NCBI RefSeq assembly: GCF_001519065.1
Contig: NZ_KQ954254.1
Coordinates: 1-64,000, forward strand
Reading direction: 5' to 3'
Length of the DNA: 64,000 bases
Source: Novosphingobium sp. FSW06-99
GTDB taxonomy: Bacteria; Pseudomonadota; Alphaproteobacteria; Sphingomonadales; Sphingomonadaceae
The notes under the pieces are model-generated. The model was given only the letters and a program-made list of their open reading frames with translations. It was not told where the DNA came from and did no database searches. Below are positions 36,254-46,004 of the stretch, piece by piece (position 1 is the first letter of the stretch; every line of letters begins with the position of its first letter). Made by a program: the position numbers and the translations under genes.

Positions 36254-39200
36254 GTGCAACGTCCGATTTTCTTCGATCCCACTGGCCGCAGGCGCCGCTG
36301 GACACGCCGTATCGTGTTTGCCGCGATTGCCGTTCTGATCATCACGGCGCTGGCCTTTGCCACCACGGTTGCCACGGTTCCCGCGTCCCAGCCGCTGAAG
36401 CTCGGCTTTGAACGGCCCCAGCCTTTGCCGTTGCGGACCCAGGTCGGGCGGCTGTCGCGGCGCATCACGCTGCTGTTCCGGCCGGGCCGCGTGCGCGCCG
36501 CGCGCCAGTCCGACAATCTGACGATCGGGTTCTATTCGCCGTTCGGCGAAGGCGCGGTGGAAAGCCTGAAGCGGCAGGCCGCCACGCTCGATTGGGTTGC
36601 CCCGACGTTGTTCACGCTCGACCATCAGGGCAATTTCAACGCGACCGACGATTCGCGTATGCGCCGCGTGCTGGCCGGGCAGATCCGCCGCCCGCTGGTG
36701 ATCGACGTGATCCAGAACATCGACAACGGCACCTGGGACGGGGCGGGGACCACCCGCGCGCTGGCCGACCGCACCCGGCGCACCGCGCTGGAACGCAGCA
36801 TCGATGCCGCGCTCGACACCAACGGCGATGCCGGGGTGATGATCGATTTCGAGACGATGCCCAAGGCCGGGATCGCACTCGAACGCCAGTTCATTGTCGA
36901 ATTGCGCGCGCGGCTGGCGCCCAAGCACAAGCTGGTCACCGTGACCGTGCCGATCGATGACGATACGTGGAGCCCGCGTGCGTTCGCCGAGGTGGCCGAC
37001 AAAGTCGTGCTGATGGCCTATGACGAACACTACATGACCGGCACGCCCGGCCCGATCGCGTCGAACAACTGGTTTGTCAGCCACCTGGGCGATGCGCTGA
37101 GGGGGGTCCCGGCCAACAAGGTGGTCGTTGCGCTGGGCAGCTATGCCTATGACTGGCACGGCGGCGAGGCGGACCCGCTGACGATCGAAGAAGCCTGGTT
37201 GTCGGCACTCGATTCGGGCACGCGCCCGAACTGGGACAAAGTCAGCGGCAATGCCGGATTTGCCTTTGACGGCGATCCCAATCCCGCCACGCCGGTGGCC
37301 CGCCACGATGTGTGGATGATCGATGCGGCGACCAGTTGGAACCAGATGCAGGTGCTGGGACAATTCGGCATCGGTTCGGTCGCGTTGTGGCGGCTGGGTT
37401 CCGAAGATCCCGGATTCTGGACCGCGCTGTCGAGCTGGCGTCAGCATGGCGGCGCGCGCCCCAATCTGGGCCCGCTGCGCGAAATGACCAACGTCGATAT
37501 CGAAGGCAATGGCGAGATTCTGCGTGTCGATTCGGTGCCGCAGGGCGGCAGCCGCACGCTGCGCTATGACCCGCGCTCGGCGCTGATTGTCGATGAAAAT
37601 TACGATCAGTTGCCAACGCCTTATGTCGTGCGGCGGACGGGTGATAAGCCAAAGCAGATCGCGCTGACGTTCGACGATGGCCCCGATCCGAAATATACCC
37701 CGCAGATCCTGGCCGTGCTCGAACGGTACCATGTGCCGGGCACGTTCTTCGTGATCGGCGAAAACGGCGTGGAAAACCGCAAGCTGCTCGAACGCGAACT
37801 GGCCGACAACTTCGAGATCGGCAACCACAGCTATACCCATCCCAACATGGCCGATGTCAGCGACACCGGCATCCGCATCGAACTCAACGCGACACAGCGG
37901 CTGATCGAGGCCTATACCGGGCGATCGACCCGGCTGTTCCGCGCGCCCTATTTCGGCGACGCCGAACCGTCCACGCCCGATGAACTGGGGCCCGCGCTGA
38001 TCGCCCAGCAACAAGGGTATACGATTGTCGGCCTGCACGGCGATCCGGGCGACTGGCAGAAACGCACCGCCGACGACATTTTTCAGCGCACGATCAACCA
38101 GGTCGAACAGGCCACGCCCGATCGCACAGTGAATGTCGTGCTACTGCACGACGGCGGCGGCGACCGCAGCCAGACCGTCCTGGCGCTGCCCCGGATCATC
38201 GAAAAGCTGCGCGCCGATGGCTATACGTTCGTGCCCGCATCGCAACTGGCCGGGCTCGACCGCGATGCGGTGATGCCCATCGTGGCGGGCTGGGACCTGG
38301 CGGCGGTGCGCCTCGATGTCGGGATCTTCGTGGTGCTGGCCGGGCTGTTGGCAGGGCTGAACTGGACGTTTTTCTTTGCCATCGCGCTGGGCGTCATCCG
38401 TTCGCTCAGCCTGACCGGGCTGGCCCTGTTCGCCGGCCGGGACGAGGCGATGCAGCCGCCGGTCGATGCGCCCGAAGGGCCGTGGCGCCCGCTCGTTTCG
38501 GTGATCATCCCGGCCTACAACGAGGAACGGGTGATCGAGGAATCGGTGCGCCGGATCCTCGCCAGCAACTATCACCCGATGGAAGTGATCGTTGCCGACG
38601 ACGGGTCGAAGGACCGCACCAGCGCCATTGTCGCAGCGGTGTTCGGCACCGAATCGCGGGTGCGGCTGATGACCATGGCCAATGGCGGCAAGGCCAGCGC
38701 GCTCAACCGCGCGTTGGCGGTGGCCAGTGGCGAGATCGTCGTGGCGCTCGATGCCGATACCCAGTTCGAACCCGAAACGATCGCGCGGCTGGTGCGCTGG
38801 TTCCGCAACGCGGATATCGGCGCGGTCGCCGGCAATGCCAAAGTGGGCAACCGGGTCAATCTGGTCACCCGCTGGCAAGCGGTCGAATATGTCACGGCGC
38901 AGAATATCGAGCGCCGCGCGCTGACCCGGTTCGATGCGATCATGGTCGTGCCCGGCGCGGTCGGGGCCTGGCGCCGCAGCGCGCTCGAAGATGTCGGCGG
39001 CTATCCCGAAGACACTCTGGCCGAAGACCAGGATCTGACCATCGCGATCCAGCGCAAGGGCTGGAAAGTCGCCTATGACGAAGACGCGGTGGCCTGGACC
39101 GAGGCGCCCGAAACGCTGCGCGCGCTGGGCAAGCAGCGGTTTCGCTGGGCCTATGGCACGCTGCAATGCCTGTGGAAGCATCGCTCGGTAATCTCCGAAC

Positions 39201-39616
39201 GCGCGCCGTCGGGGCTGGCCTTTGTCGGCATGCCGCAGGCGTGGATGTTCCAGATCGTGTTTGCGATGATCTCGCCGCTGATCGATCTGGCGCTCGCGGT
39301 GTCGATCATCGGCACCTGGGTGCGCGTGTTGCAGCATGGCTGGGCGCAGACCCAGACCGACGTGCTGCGCATGGGTTTCTACTGGATCGGCTTTACCACG
39401 ATCGACCTCGCTTGCGGCTGGATCGCGTTTCGCCTCGACGTGCGCGAAAAGCGGTTCCCGGCGCTGTTGCTGCTGACCCAGCGGTTTGTCTATCGCCAGT
39501 TGATGTATGGCGTGGTCATCCGCGCGGTCGGTGCGGCCACCGCCGGGCTCGGCATCGGCTGGGGCAAGCTGGAACGCACCGGCCGCGTCAATTCGCAACC
39601 GCCTTCGGTGGGCTGA
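36254..39616 (+). CDS. Three-domain fusion: GH18-like domain, polysaccharide deacetylase and GT2 glycosyltransferase
   Basis: A 1120-residue membrane protein. After a TM helix at about 20-42 comes a GH18-like barrel (about 85-400; AGVMIDFE and KVVLMAYDEHY are chitinase-like strands). A NodB deacetylase domain follows (about 465-660) with TFDDGPDP near 472, HSYTHP and FRAPYFGD as the metal and active-site motifs. Then come two TM helices, a family 2 glycosyltransferase from about 745 (VSVIIPAYNEE, DDGSKD, ALDADTQ, EDQD near 922, QRFRW near 962) and C-terminal TM helices. The order suggests synthesis, export and trimming of a beta-linked polysaccharide by one polypeptide. GTG start with GGGGA upstream. 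Confidence 0.92.
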   Translation: MQRPIFFDPTGRRRRWTRRIVFAAIAVLIITALAFATTVATVPASQPLKLGFERPQPLPLRTQVGRLSRRITLLFRPGRVRAARQSDNLTIGFYSPFGEGAVESLKRQAATLDWVAPTLFTLDHQGNFNATDDSRMRRVLAGQIRRPLVIDVIQNIDNGTWDGAGTTRALADRTRRTALERSIDAALDTNGDAGVMIDFETMPKAGIALERQFIVELRARLAPKHKLVTVTVPIDDDTWSPRAFAEVADKVVLMAYDEHYMTGTPGPIASNNWFVSHLGDALRGVPANKVVVALGSYAYDWHGGEADPLTIEEAWLSALDSGTRPNWDKVSGNAGFAFDGDPNPATPVARHDVWMIDAATSWNQMQVLGQFGIGSVALWRLGSEDPGFWTALSSWRQHGGARPNLGPLREMTNVDIEGNGEILRVDSVPQGGSRTLRYDPRSALIVDENYDQLPTPYVVRRTGDKPKQIALTFDDGPDPKYTPQILAVLERYHVPGTFFVIGENGVENRKLLERELADNFEIGNHSYTHPNMADVSDTGIRIELNATQRLIEAYTGRSTRLFRAPYFGDAEPSTPDELGPALIAQQQGYTIVGLHGDPGDWQKRTADDIFQRTINQVEQATPDRTVNVVLLHDGGGDRSQTVLALPRIIEKLRADGYTFVPASQLAGLDRDAVMPIVAGWDLAAVRLDVGIFVVLAGLLAGLNWTFFFAIALGVIRSLSLTGLALFAGRDEAMQPPVDAPEGPWRPLVSVIIPAYNEERVIEESVRRILASNYHPMEVIVADDGSKDRTSAIVAAVFGTESRVRLMTMANGGKASALNRALAVASGEIVVALDADTQFEPETIARLVRWFRNADIGAVAGNAKVGNRVNLVTRWQAVEYVTAQNIERRALTRFDAIMVVPGAVGAWRRSALEDVGGYPEDTLAEDQDLTIAIQRKGWKVAYDEDAVAWTEAPETLRALGKQRFRWAYGTLQCLWKHRSVISERAPSGLAFVGMPQAWMFQIVFAMISPLIDLALAVSIIGTWVRVLQHGWAQTQTDVLRMGFYWIGFTTIDLACGWIAFRLDVREKRFPALLLLTQRFVYRQLMYGVVIRAVGAATAGLGIGWGKLERTGRVNSQPPSVG

Positions 39617-39631
39617 GCGTTGGACGTTAAC

Positions 39632-39721
39632 AAGTCCGCACCGGCCCCGCTCCCCCACCCGACCACCCTACGATAGCACCCTATGGGTGGTCGGGTGGGG
39701 GAGCGGGGCCGGTGCGGACTT
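39632..39721. repeat. 37-bp perfect inverted repeat (cruciform-forming)
   Basis: The arm at 39632-39668 (starts AAGTCCGCACCGGCCCCGCT) is repeated without any mismatch in inverted orientation at 39685-39721, with a 16-base loop (TACGATAGCACCCTAT). It lies between two convergent genes, 16 bases after one stop and 8 before the other. It could stop transcription from both sides, but it is much longer than intrinsic terminators need and lacks T-tracts. A palindromic mobile element (REP or MITE-like) is a strong alternative. Confidence 0.95.
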
Positions 39722-39728
39722 CAAGCGA

Positions 39729-40439
39729 TCAGCGCGTCGCAGCCAGCAATTCGGTAACCCCAACCTGCCGCGTGACGAGAATGTCGCGCAACTGGCGGCG
39801 GGCGCGAAACAGCAATGATTCCATCGCTTTGATGTGCAGATTCAGCGCGTCGGCGGCCGCTGCGTTGGACAGGCCATCGTAATAGCACAGCATCAGCGCG
39901 GTGCGATGGCGATCGGGCAGCGCGCGCAACGCCGCGGCCATCTGCGCGGAGGCCTGTTCCGCCTCGATCATGCAATCGGCCAGCGGCGCCTCGTCGGCGA
40001 TGTCGGGCAGATCGGGCGTGGTGGTCACGCGATGACGGCGCTTGCGGTCAAAGCACAAGTTCAATGTCACGCGGTGCAGCCAGCCGACCAGCCCGGCGCC
40101 GCTCGGTTGCCATGTGCCCGCGTTCTGCCACAGCCGGGCGAAACAGTCCTGCACCACGTCTTCGGCTTCATGCGCATCGCCCAGCATGCGCAAGGCCTGG
40201 CGGTGGAGCGCGGGGCGGTGCCGCGTCACCAGGACGGAAAACGCCTCGACCGAACCGGCGCCGACCGCTGCCACCAGTGTCGCATCGTCGATCTGTGCCG
40301 GATCGTGGACCGAACGAAAACGGGCTCGCCCTGTTTCGCCAATTGGCCTAAGAGCGCTTGCACACGTGGGCGCGGCCTCTCGCGGCGGTGTTCCCGCACG
40401 GGCTCCACGACCGGGCCGGTTCTCGCAGACCACAGTCAT
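39729..40439 (-). CDS. ECF-family RNA polymerase sigma factor
   Basis: A sigma factor of up to 236 residues. Region 2 is VEAFSVLVTRHRPALHRQALRMLGDAHEAEDVVQDCFARLWQNAGTW (quoted in part: ALRMLGDAHEAEDVVQDCF), and region 4 is LRALPDRHRTALMLCYYDGLSNAAAADALN. Homology begins near residue 48, so the true start may be internal (for example the valine codon near residue 44); the ATG at 40439 has no strong ribosome site. No anti-sigma gene is adjacent. The divergent autotransporter across a 316-base gap could be a target, an inference. Confidence 0.88.
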   Translation of the reverse strand: MTVVCENRPGRGARAGTPPREAAPTCASALRPIGETGRARFRSVHDPAQIDDATLVAAVGAGSVEAFSVLVTRHRPALHRQALRMLGDAHEAEDVVQDCFARLWQNAGTWQPSGAGLVGWLHRVTLNLCFDRKRRHRVTTTPDLPDIADEAPLADCMIEAEQASAQMAAALRALPDRHRTALMLCYYDGLSNAAAADALNLHIKAMESLLFRARRQLRDILVTRQVGVTELLAATR

Positions 40440-40755
40440 CGAATGGTTTCACCACGCAAGAGGTTTGCTCCACCCCCCCCGATTAATCCCAATTCAGCCC
40501 GCGTTTGTGCTGACAATGCGCGGATGAACATCAAATTTACGGCGAACCGAGTGATGTTCTTTTTTTGACCGGCTTGCCTTGCGGGGTTTTCCGACTATCC
40601 ACGTTAGCCATTCTAGCACCCTTGCGCCGGGTTTCGGGCCCCTGACCACGATCAGGAGCAAAAGGCCGGTTGCACGGGGGGGCAGTACCATTTCGACGGG
40701 CGGGGGGACGGCTACGCCAGCCATCCGCTAACCAGACCACGGTCCACCAGGCATC
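40440..40755. other. Divergent intergenic region, no gene seen
   Basis: These 316 bases separate the sigma-factor gene from the autotransporter. They contain a run of eight C at about 40473-40480 and a run of seven T near 40560-40566, and short open frames without ribosome sites or recognisable products. Both promoters must lie here. I see no convincing ECF-type GAAC/CGT promoter pair. Confidence 0.5.
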
Positions 40756-43700
40756 ATGCCGACGGACCCATTGCCGGATGACTCAATGCTGATGCAGCGC
40801 AAAATTTCGCAATTCCTGGCTTCGGCGGCGCCGGTTGCCTTCACCTGTGCAGCCGGGCTGCTGGCCGCGACCCCTGCCCTGGCAGACACCACGGTTTCAA
40901 CCGGTACGACCACCACGCTCAACACCTCGACCGCCGGCAATGTCACGATTTCGGGCACCGGCACGCTGACCTCACCGACCGGTGCGACATCCGGGGTTGC
41001 GGCGGTGACCGTCGATTCGTCGAACACCGCCACGCTCAACGGCGGCGGGATCATCTATGCAGGTGTCGCGACGGCTCCCCAGAACAACGCGATCGGCATC
41101 CAGATCAACACCGGGGTGACCACCACTGTCACCAATCTGGGTTCGATCTATTCGCTGGAAGATTTCACCCCGGCGACGATCAACAACGGTATCGTCTATA
41201 GCGCGGTATCGGGCGTCAGCGGCCGTTATGGCATCTATGGCGCGGCCGGCGGCACGATCAATGGCACGATCAACAACAGCGGTGCAACGACGGTCGGTTC
41301 CAACACCTACACCGGCTCGATCGCGATCGACGGCAACAATTCCGCCGGGATCGAAATCAACAGCGTGCTGAACGGATCGCTCAACACCGAAGGCAACATC
41401 ACCGTCCTGGGCAACAACAGCTATGGTGTCTATCTGTCGACGGTGACCGCCAACACCGCGACCAATTCCGCGGCGACCGGCGATGTGACCATCGGCGGGG
41501 TGATCACGGTGACCGGTTCGGGCAGCCAGGGCTATGTCCAGGCTGGCGATGTCATGGGTTCGGCGGGGATCCTGATCGACGGCGCGATCAGCAATTCCTA
41601 CACCTATACCGACACCAGCGGCACCTCGCTGACGCTGTCGCGTTCGTCGCTCAACGGAGGCACTCTCACCGGGACCGCCTATCTTTCGCCCAGCAGCACC
41701 CCGGTGGTCGAAATCGAAGGCAATGTTACCGGCGGTATCCTGATCAACGCCCCGACCACCTCGACGTCGAGCGACACCAATCGCGGCAGCATCACCTCCT
41801 ATGGCAACAACGCCGCGCTGCAGATCGGCGATGAAACCAACATCACCATCGGCGCCAATGCCAACACCGACAACGGCAGCCTGAACCCCAACACCAACAG
41901 CGGCAGCTTTGCACTGGGGATCGACGGCTCGATCTCGGCCAACGCCTATTACAGCTCGACCGCCGCCTATGCCGTGATCATCGGCAATCCGTCGACTTCG
42001 AGCACACCGGGCAGCAACGTCACGCTGACCGGCGGGATGGAAGTCTATGGCACGGTCAGCGCCTCGACCGTCGATACATCGGCCACGGCGATCCTGATCA
42101 ACGCGGGTTCGAATGTCAGCACGATTTTCAATTCGGGCACGATCAAGGTTTCCGCCAGCCAGGAAGCGACCGGCAATCTCTACGGCGTTCAGGATCTGTC
42201 GGGCACGGTCAAGACGTTCACCAACCAGGGCTATGTCACTGTGTCGGGTTCGACCGACGGCACCGCTGCGGCGCTGGATTTCTCGCACAACAACACCGGC
42301 ACGACGCTGATCCAGAATTACACGGTCACCAACCAGACCAACGAAACCAACGATGAAGCCGCCACCGGGTACAACCCGCTGACCGAAACGCTCTATGCCG
42401 GGATCACCGGCGATGTGCTGTTCGGCGGCGGCACCAACGTGATGAACATCGAAAGCGGCGGTGTGACGGGCAACACCTATTTCGGCGAAGGCAGCGCCGA
42501 CACGGTGACCGCCAGCGACGTGACGCGCTGGGTCGGCAACATCAACGTCGGTGACAGCACCGCCGGTGGCTCGCTGACCATGACGCTGAACAACTATGCC
42601 CAGTTCAACGGCAATCTGAACCTGTTCGGCAGCACCGGCACGCTGACCATCAACAACAACGCCTCGTTCCTGGGCACGGTCAACAACGGCAGCAACTTCA
42701 ACGTCAATGTCACCGGCGGCACGTTCGGTGCCAATGCGGTCACCACCAGCACGGTGGGCGCGCTGCACGTTTCTTCGGGGGCGTCGCTCGGTGTCTATAT
42801 CGATGGCACCACCGGTACCGCATCGCAACTGATTGCCAAGTCGGCACAGTTCGACAGCGGCTCGAAAATCGCGCTGACGATCAATTCGCTGACCAACGTG
42901 ACCGGCAAATACGACGTGCTGACGGCCACGACGCTGACCGGGGCGAGCAACCTGACCAGCGAATCGTTCAACCTGCCCGTGCTGTTCAATGCGTCGGTGA
43001 GCACTGATGCCAACAATGTCTACGTCACGCTGGCCAAAGCAACCGCCGCGCAACTGGGCCTGACCACTGCGCAGGCGGCTGCCTACAACGGCATCCTCAA
43101 CGATGCGGCCAACAACAGCAATATCCAGGCGGCACTGCTGGCGGTCTATGACACGCCGACCTTGCGCGGCCGGTTCAACGAATTGCTGCCCGATTACTCG
43201 GGTGGCGGGTTCGATATCGTGACGCGCGCCACGCGGATTGCCGACAAGCATTTCGACGACGATTCGACGATGTTCTCGATCAGCGACAGCTCGGCCTGGC
43301 TCGAACCGATCGTGTTCCATGGCACGCGCACGTTCGGCGACACGCCGGGCTTCAAGGACAGCGGCGGCGGTCTGTCGCTGGGTTATGAAAAGGTCACGCC
43401 GGTTGGCAATATCGGCTTCCAGTTTGCCTGGCTGACGGGTTCGGCAAAGACCGCGACCTATCAGAACGTCAAGACCGGCGAATTCGAGCTGGGCCTGTTC
43501 TGGCGCAAGTCGGCCGGACCGTTCTATGTCTGGGCGGGCGGCAATGTCGGTCGTGAAACGTTCAACTCGACGCGCACGTTCTACGGTTCGTACACCACCA
43601 CCACGCAGACCTCGGTGACCACCACCAACTTCACCAACAACGCGGCCGGTCACTGGGCCGGTTGGTCGGCGGCCTTCAACGGCGGTGCATCCTACACCGT

Positions 43701-44145
43701 GGCGTTGAACGAACACTGGAACTTGCGTCCGCGCGCGGTGCTCGAATACGACCGCCTCGAAGAAAACTCCTATATCGAAAGCGGCGATACGCCGATCGCG
43801 CTGACTGTGGGTGGCCGCGTGGATACGCAGACCACCGCCACCACCACGCTGGCTGCGCAATGGACTTCGGGGCCAAGCAGCCACGAAGGCCGTCCGTTCG
43901 GGGTTTCGCTCGAAGCGGGCCGTCGTAGCTGGCTGTCGGGCGAACTGGGCACGACCACCGCGACGTTCGAAACCGGTGACGTGTTCTCGATCAACGGCGG
44001 GCACTTGCCTTCGGCCTGGGTCGGCAACCTGTCGATCATGCAGGGTGGGCTCGATTACACTTGGAAAATCGGCACCGATGTCGAACGCGGCACCGACAAG
44101 GGCGTCGCCTACGGCGTGCGGGCATCGATCTCGATCGCACTGTAA
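40756..44145 (+). CDS. Autotransporter (type Va) with repetitive beta-helix passenger
   Basis: A 1129-residue secreted protein. The signal (FLASAAPVAFTCAAGLLAATPALA/DTT) is followed by about 750 residues of Thr/Ser/Asn/Gly-rich passenger with recurring strand motifs (GNITVLGNNSYGVYLS, GDVTIGGVITVTGSGSQGY), as in right-handed beta-helices. From about residue 840 comes a C-terminal barrel domain (SSAWLEPIVFHGTRTFGDTPG, then NEHWNLRPRAVLEYDRL) ending in GVRASISIAL. Adhesion or biofilm is the usual role. The start may be 40756, 40786 or 40792; the shorter ones give a normal signal peptide. Codon use follows the neighbours. Confidence 0.88.
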   Translation: MPTDPLPDDSMLMQRKISQFLASAAPVAFTCAAGLLAATPALADTTVSTGTTTTLNTSTAGNVTISGTGTLTSPTGATSGVAAVTVDSSNTATLNGGGIIYAGVATAPQNNAIGIQINTGVTTTVTNLGSIYSLEDFTPATINNGIVYSAVSGVSGRYGIYGAAGGTINGTINNSGATTVGSNTYTGSIAIDGNNSAGIEINSVLNGSLNTEGNITVLGNNSYGVYLSTVTANTATNSAATGDVTIGGVITVTGSGSQGYVQAGDVMGSAGILIDGAISNSYTYTDTSGTSLTLSRSSLNGGTLTGTAYLSPSSTPVVEIEGNVTGGILINAPTTSTSSDTNRGSITSYGNNAALQIGDETNITIGANANTDNGSLNPNTNSGSFALGIDGSISANAYYSSTAAYAVIIGNPSTSSTPGSNVTLTGGMEVYGTVSASTVDTSATAILINAGSNVSTIFNSGTIKVSASQEATGNLYGVQDLSGTVKTFTNQGYVTVSGSTDGTAAALDFSHNNTGTTLIQNYTVTNQTNETNDEAATGYNPLTETLYAGITGDVLFGGGTNVMNIESGGVTGNTYFGEGSADTVTASDVTRWVGNINVGDSTAGGSLTMTLNNYAQFNGNLNLFGSTGTLTINNNASFLGTVNNGSNFNVNVTGGTFGANAVTTSTVGALHVSSGASLGVYIDGTTGTASQLIAKSAQFDSGSKIALTINSLTNVTGKYDVLTATTLTGASNLTSESFNLPVLFNASVSTDANNVYVTLAKATAAQLGLTTAQAAAYNGILNDAANNSNIQAALLAVYDTPTLRGRFNELLPDYSGGGFDIVTRATRIADKHFDDDSTMFSISDSSAWLEPIVFHGTRTFGDTPGFKDSGGGLSLGYEKVTPVGNIGFQFAWLTGSAKTATYQNVKTGEFELGLFWRKSAGPFYVWAGGNVGRETFNSTRTFYGSYTTTTQTSVTTTNFTNNAAGHWAGWSAAFNGGASYTVALNEHWNLRPRAVLEYDRLEENSYIESGDTPIALTVGGRVDTQTTATTTLAAQWTSGPSSHEGRPFGVSLEAGRRSWLSGELGTTTATFETGDVFSINGGHLPSAWVGNLSIMQGGLDYTWKIGTDVERGTDKGVAYGVRASISIAL

Positions 44146-44166
44146 CGCGAGACCGGCAAAGGCATG

Positions 44167-44203
44167 AAAGGGGCGGGCGACCAGCGGTTGCCCGCCCCTT
44201 TTG
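44167..44203. terminator. Bidirectional intrinsic terminator
   Basis: AAAGGGGCGGGC (44167-44178) pairs with GCCCGCCCCTTT (44190-44201) around an 11-base loop, and the stem runs into TTTT. It follows the autotransporter stop by about 20 bases and abuts the aminotransferase stop at 44204, so it serves the convergent pair. Confidence 0.9.
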
Positions 44204-45346
44204 CTATCCGGCGGCGGCCATTTGCGCGGCGAACCAGGGGATCATCCGCGCGATCGCCGTTTCGACCAGCGGGGTGGCCACGGCAAAGCTGATCCGCACG
44301 AAGCGGTGGCCCAGCACCGGGTCGAAATCGATCCCCGGGGCGATCGCCACACCGGTGTCTTCCAGCAGGCGCATGGCAAAACCCAGGCTGTCCTGTGTCA
44401 GATGGCCGACATCGGCATAGATGTAGAACGCGCCATCGGGCGGGGCGATGCGATCGAGCCCCAGCGCGGGCAGCGCGGCCAGCATCAAGTCGCGGTTGCG
44501 GGCATATGTCGCGACATGGCCGTCCAGTTCGCCCCGCGCGTCAAACGCGACCAGGCCGGCCTTCTGGCTGAGCACCGGCGGGGTCAGGAACAAGTTGCCC
44601 ATCCGCGCGCGCGCCTGATCGACCAGATCATCGGGCACCACCAGCCAGCCAAGGCGCCAGCCCGGCATGCTGAAATATTTGGAAAAGCTGTTCACCACCA
44701 GCGCGTCGGGATCGTGCGCCAGGATTGACCCCGCGACCGCGCCAAAGGTGATGCCCTGATAGATCTCGTCGGCGATCAGCCGGATGCCGCGCGCGCGGCA
44801 GACCTGGGCAATGCGCGCCAGTTCGTCGGGCGCGATCACCGTGCCGGTGGGATTGGCGGGGCTGGCCAGAATCACGGCACCGGGCGCCGGATCGAGTGCG
44901 GCGAGCGCAGCGGCGTCCAATTGATAGCGCTGTTCGGGGCCGCAGGGGATCTCGACCGGTTCCATGAACAGCGCCCGTGCGTTGTTGCGATAGGCGACAT
45001 AGCCGGGCCGGGCAAAGGCAATCCGCGCGCCGGGGCCGCCGACCAGCGACAGCGCCATCACCAGCGCGGGCGATGCCCCGCAAGTCAGCACAATCCGCGC
45101 CGGATCGATCGCCACGCCGTCGGTTTCCAGATAGTGCTGCGCGATGCGCGCCTTGAGCGCATGGCTTTCCCAATACCCCATCGGATCGGTGTCGAGCACC
45201 TGATGGGCGGCGGCGATTGCCGCCGCCGGGGCGCCGGTCGACGGCTGGCCGAATTCCATGTGGATGATCGAGCGACCTTCGGCACCCAGGCGGTGCGCAA
45301 GCGTCGATATGGCGATGGCGTGAAACGGTTCGAGCTGGGCAATCAT
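44204..45346 (-). CDS. PLP-dependent aminotransferase, class I/II
   Basis: A 380-residue fold-type I aminotransferase. FGQPSTGAP at the N-terminus, ASPANPTGTV (161-170), DEIYQGITF and the Schiff-base lysine K223 in NSFSKYFSMPGWRLGW identify the family, with the phosphate-binding serine and arginine in place. GMPGWRLGW-type sequences are common in aspartate/alanine-type transaminases; the exact amino acid is not evident. It stands alone, convergent with the autotransporter and divergent from a small membrane protein. Confidence 0.92.
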   Translation of the reverse strand: MIAQLEPFHAIAISTLAHRLGAEGRSIIHMEFGQPSTGAPAAAIAAAHQVLDTDPMGYWESHALKARIAQHYLETDGVAIDPARIVLTCGASPALVMALSLVGGPGARIAFARPGYVAYRNNARALFMEPVEIPCGPEQRYQLDAAALAALDPAPGAVILASPANPTGTVIAPDELARIAQVCRARGIRLIADEIYQGITFGAVAGSILAHDPDALVVNSFSKYFSMPGWRLGWLVVPDDLVDQARARMGNLFLTPPVLSQKAGLVAFDARGELDGHVATYARNRDLMLAALPALGLDRIAPPDGAFYIYADVGHLTQDSLGFAMRLLEDTGVAIAPGIDFDPVLGHRFVRISFAVATPLVETAIARMIPWFAAQMAAAG

Positions 45347-45470
45347 GCCCCACGCCTAGCAGACCGGTGGTGCGGGTGAAACCGGCCCATTGACAAGCCC
45401 GCCGCGCTGGTCGAGCTTTCACGACGAAGGCCGGGCGGCACGTATCGCCCCGCCACAGGTGGAGAGTTCG

Positions 45471-46004
45471 ATGCAAGATGCGTCCGTCGTTCCTGGTACG
45501 CCCCCGGTCCAACCCCTGATGACAGCGCTGGTGATTACCGTCATCGCCGTCGTGCTGATCGCCGGCTTTGTGGTGATCGGCGCCGTGTTGCATGTGGTGC
45601 CGGTCTATGCCGGGTTTCTACTGTTGTGGTACTGGACGTCGGTCACCCATTCGGATTTGCGCGCACTCGCCCCGGCGGTGGTCGGCGGTCTGACCGGCGC
45701 GGCGCTCAGTTATCTGTTGCAGACAGGGGCGGCGATGGCCAGCGTGCCGCTGATTCTGGCGGCGCTGGGCCTGATGATCGTGGCGCTGTTTCTGGTCATT
45801 GCCGGGCGTCTGCCGCTGTTCTGCAATGCCAGCACGATGCTCTATGTGACCGTGTTCAATGCGCCCGCGCTGCAAAAAGCCGAAGATTTCCGCCAGGTGA
45901 TCGTCGCCACCGTGCTGGGGCTGATCTGGTTCGGCCTGACAATCGGGCTGCTGGGCCGACTGGCACCGCAAGCGGCGGCGGAAAGTGCCCCGGCCCAGGC
46001 ATAG
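45471..46004 (+). CDS. Small multi-pass membrane protein, function unknown
   Basis: A 177-residue integral membrane protein with about five helices: ALVITVIAVVLIAGFVVIGAV, VYAGFLLLWYW, VVGGLTGAALSYLL, IVALFLVIAG and VIVATVLGLIWFGLTIGLL. The Pro/Gln-rich N-terminus is cytoplasmic or disordered. The ATG at 45471 has GGAGAG 7 bases upstream; a TTG at 45390 would add 27 hydrophilic residues and is less likely. It faintly resembles DUF1097 proteins, but I would not assign it. No functional partner nearby. Confidence 0.7.
   Translation: MQDASVVPGTPPVQPLMTALVITVIAVVLIAGFVVIGAVLHVVPVYAGFLLLWYWTSVTHSDLRALAPAVVGGLTGAALSYLLQTGAAMASVPLILAALGLMIVALFLVIAGRLPLFCNASTMLYVTVFNAPALQKAEDFRQVIVATVLGLIWFGLTIGLLGRLAPQAAAESAPAQA

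Noticed and set aside
40972..44004. 1010-codon open frame on the minus strand
   Set aside because: It is antisense to the autotransporter and rich in Arg, Asp and Gly with no domain pattern, a product of codon bias.
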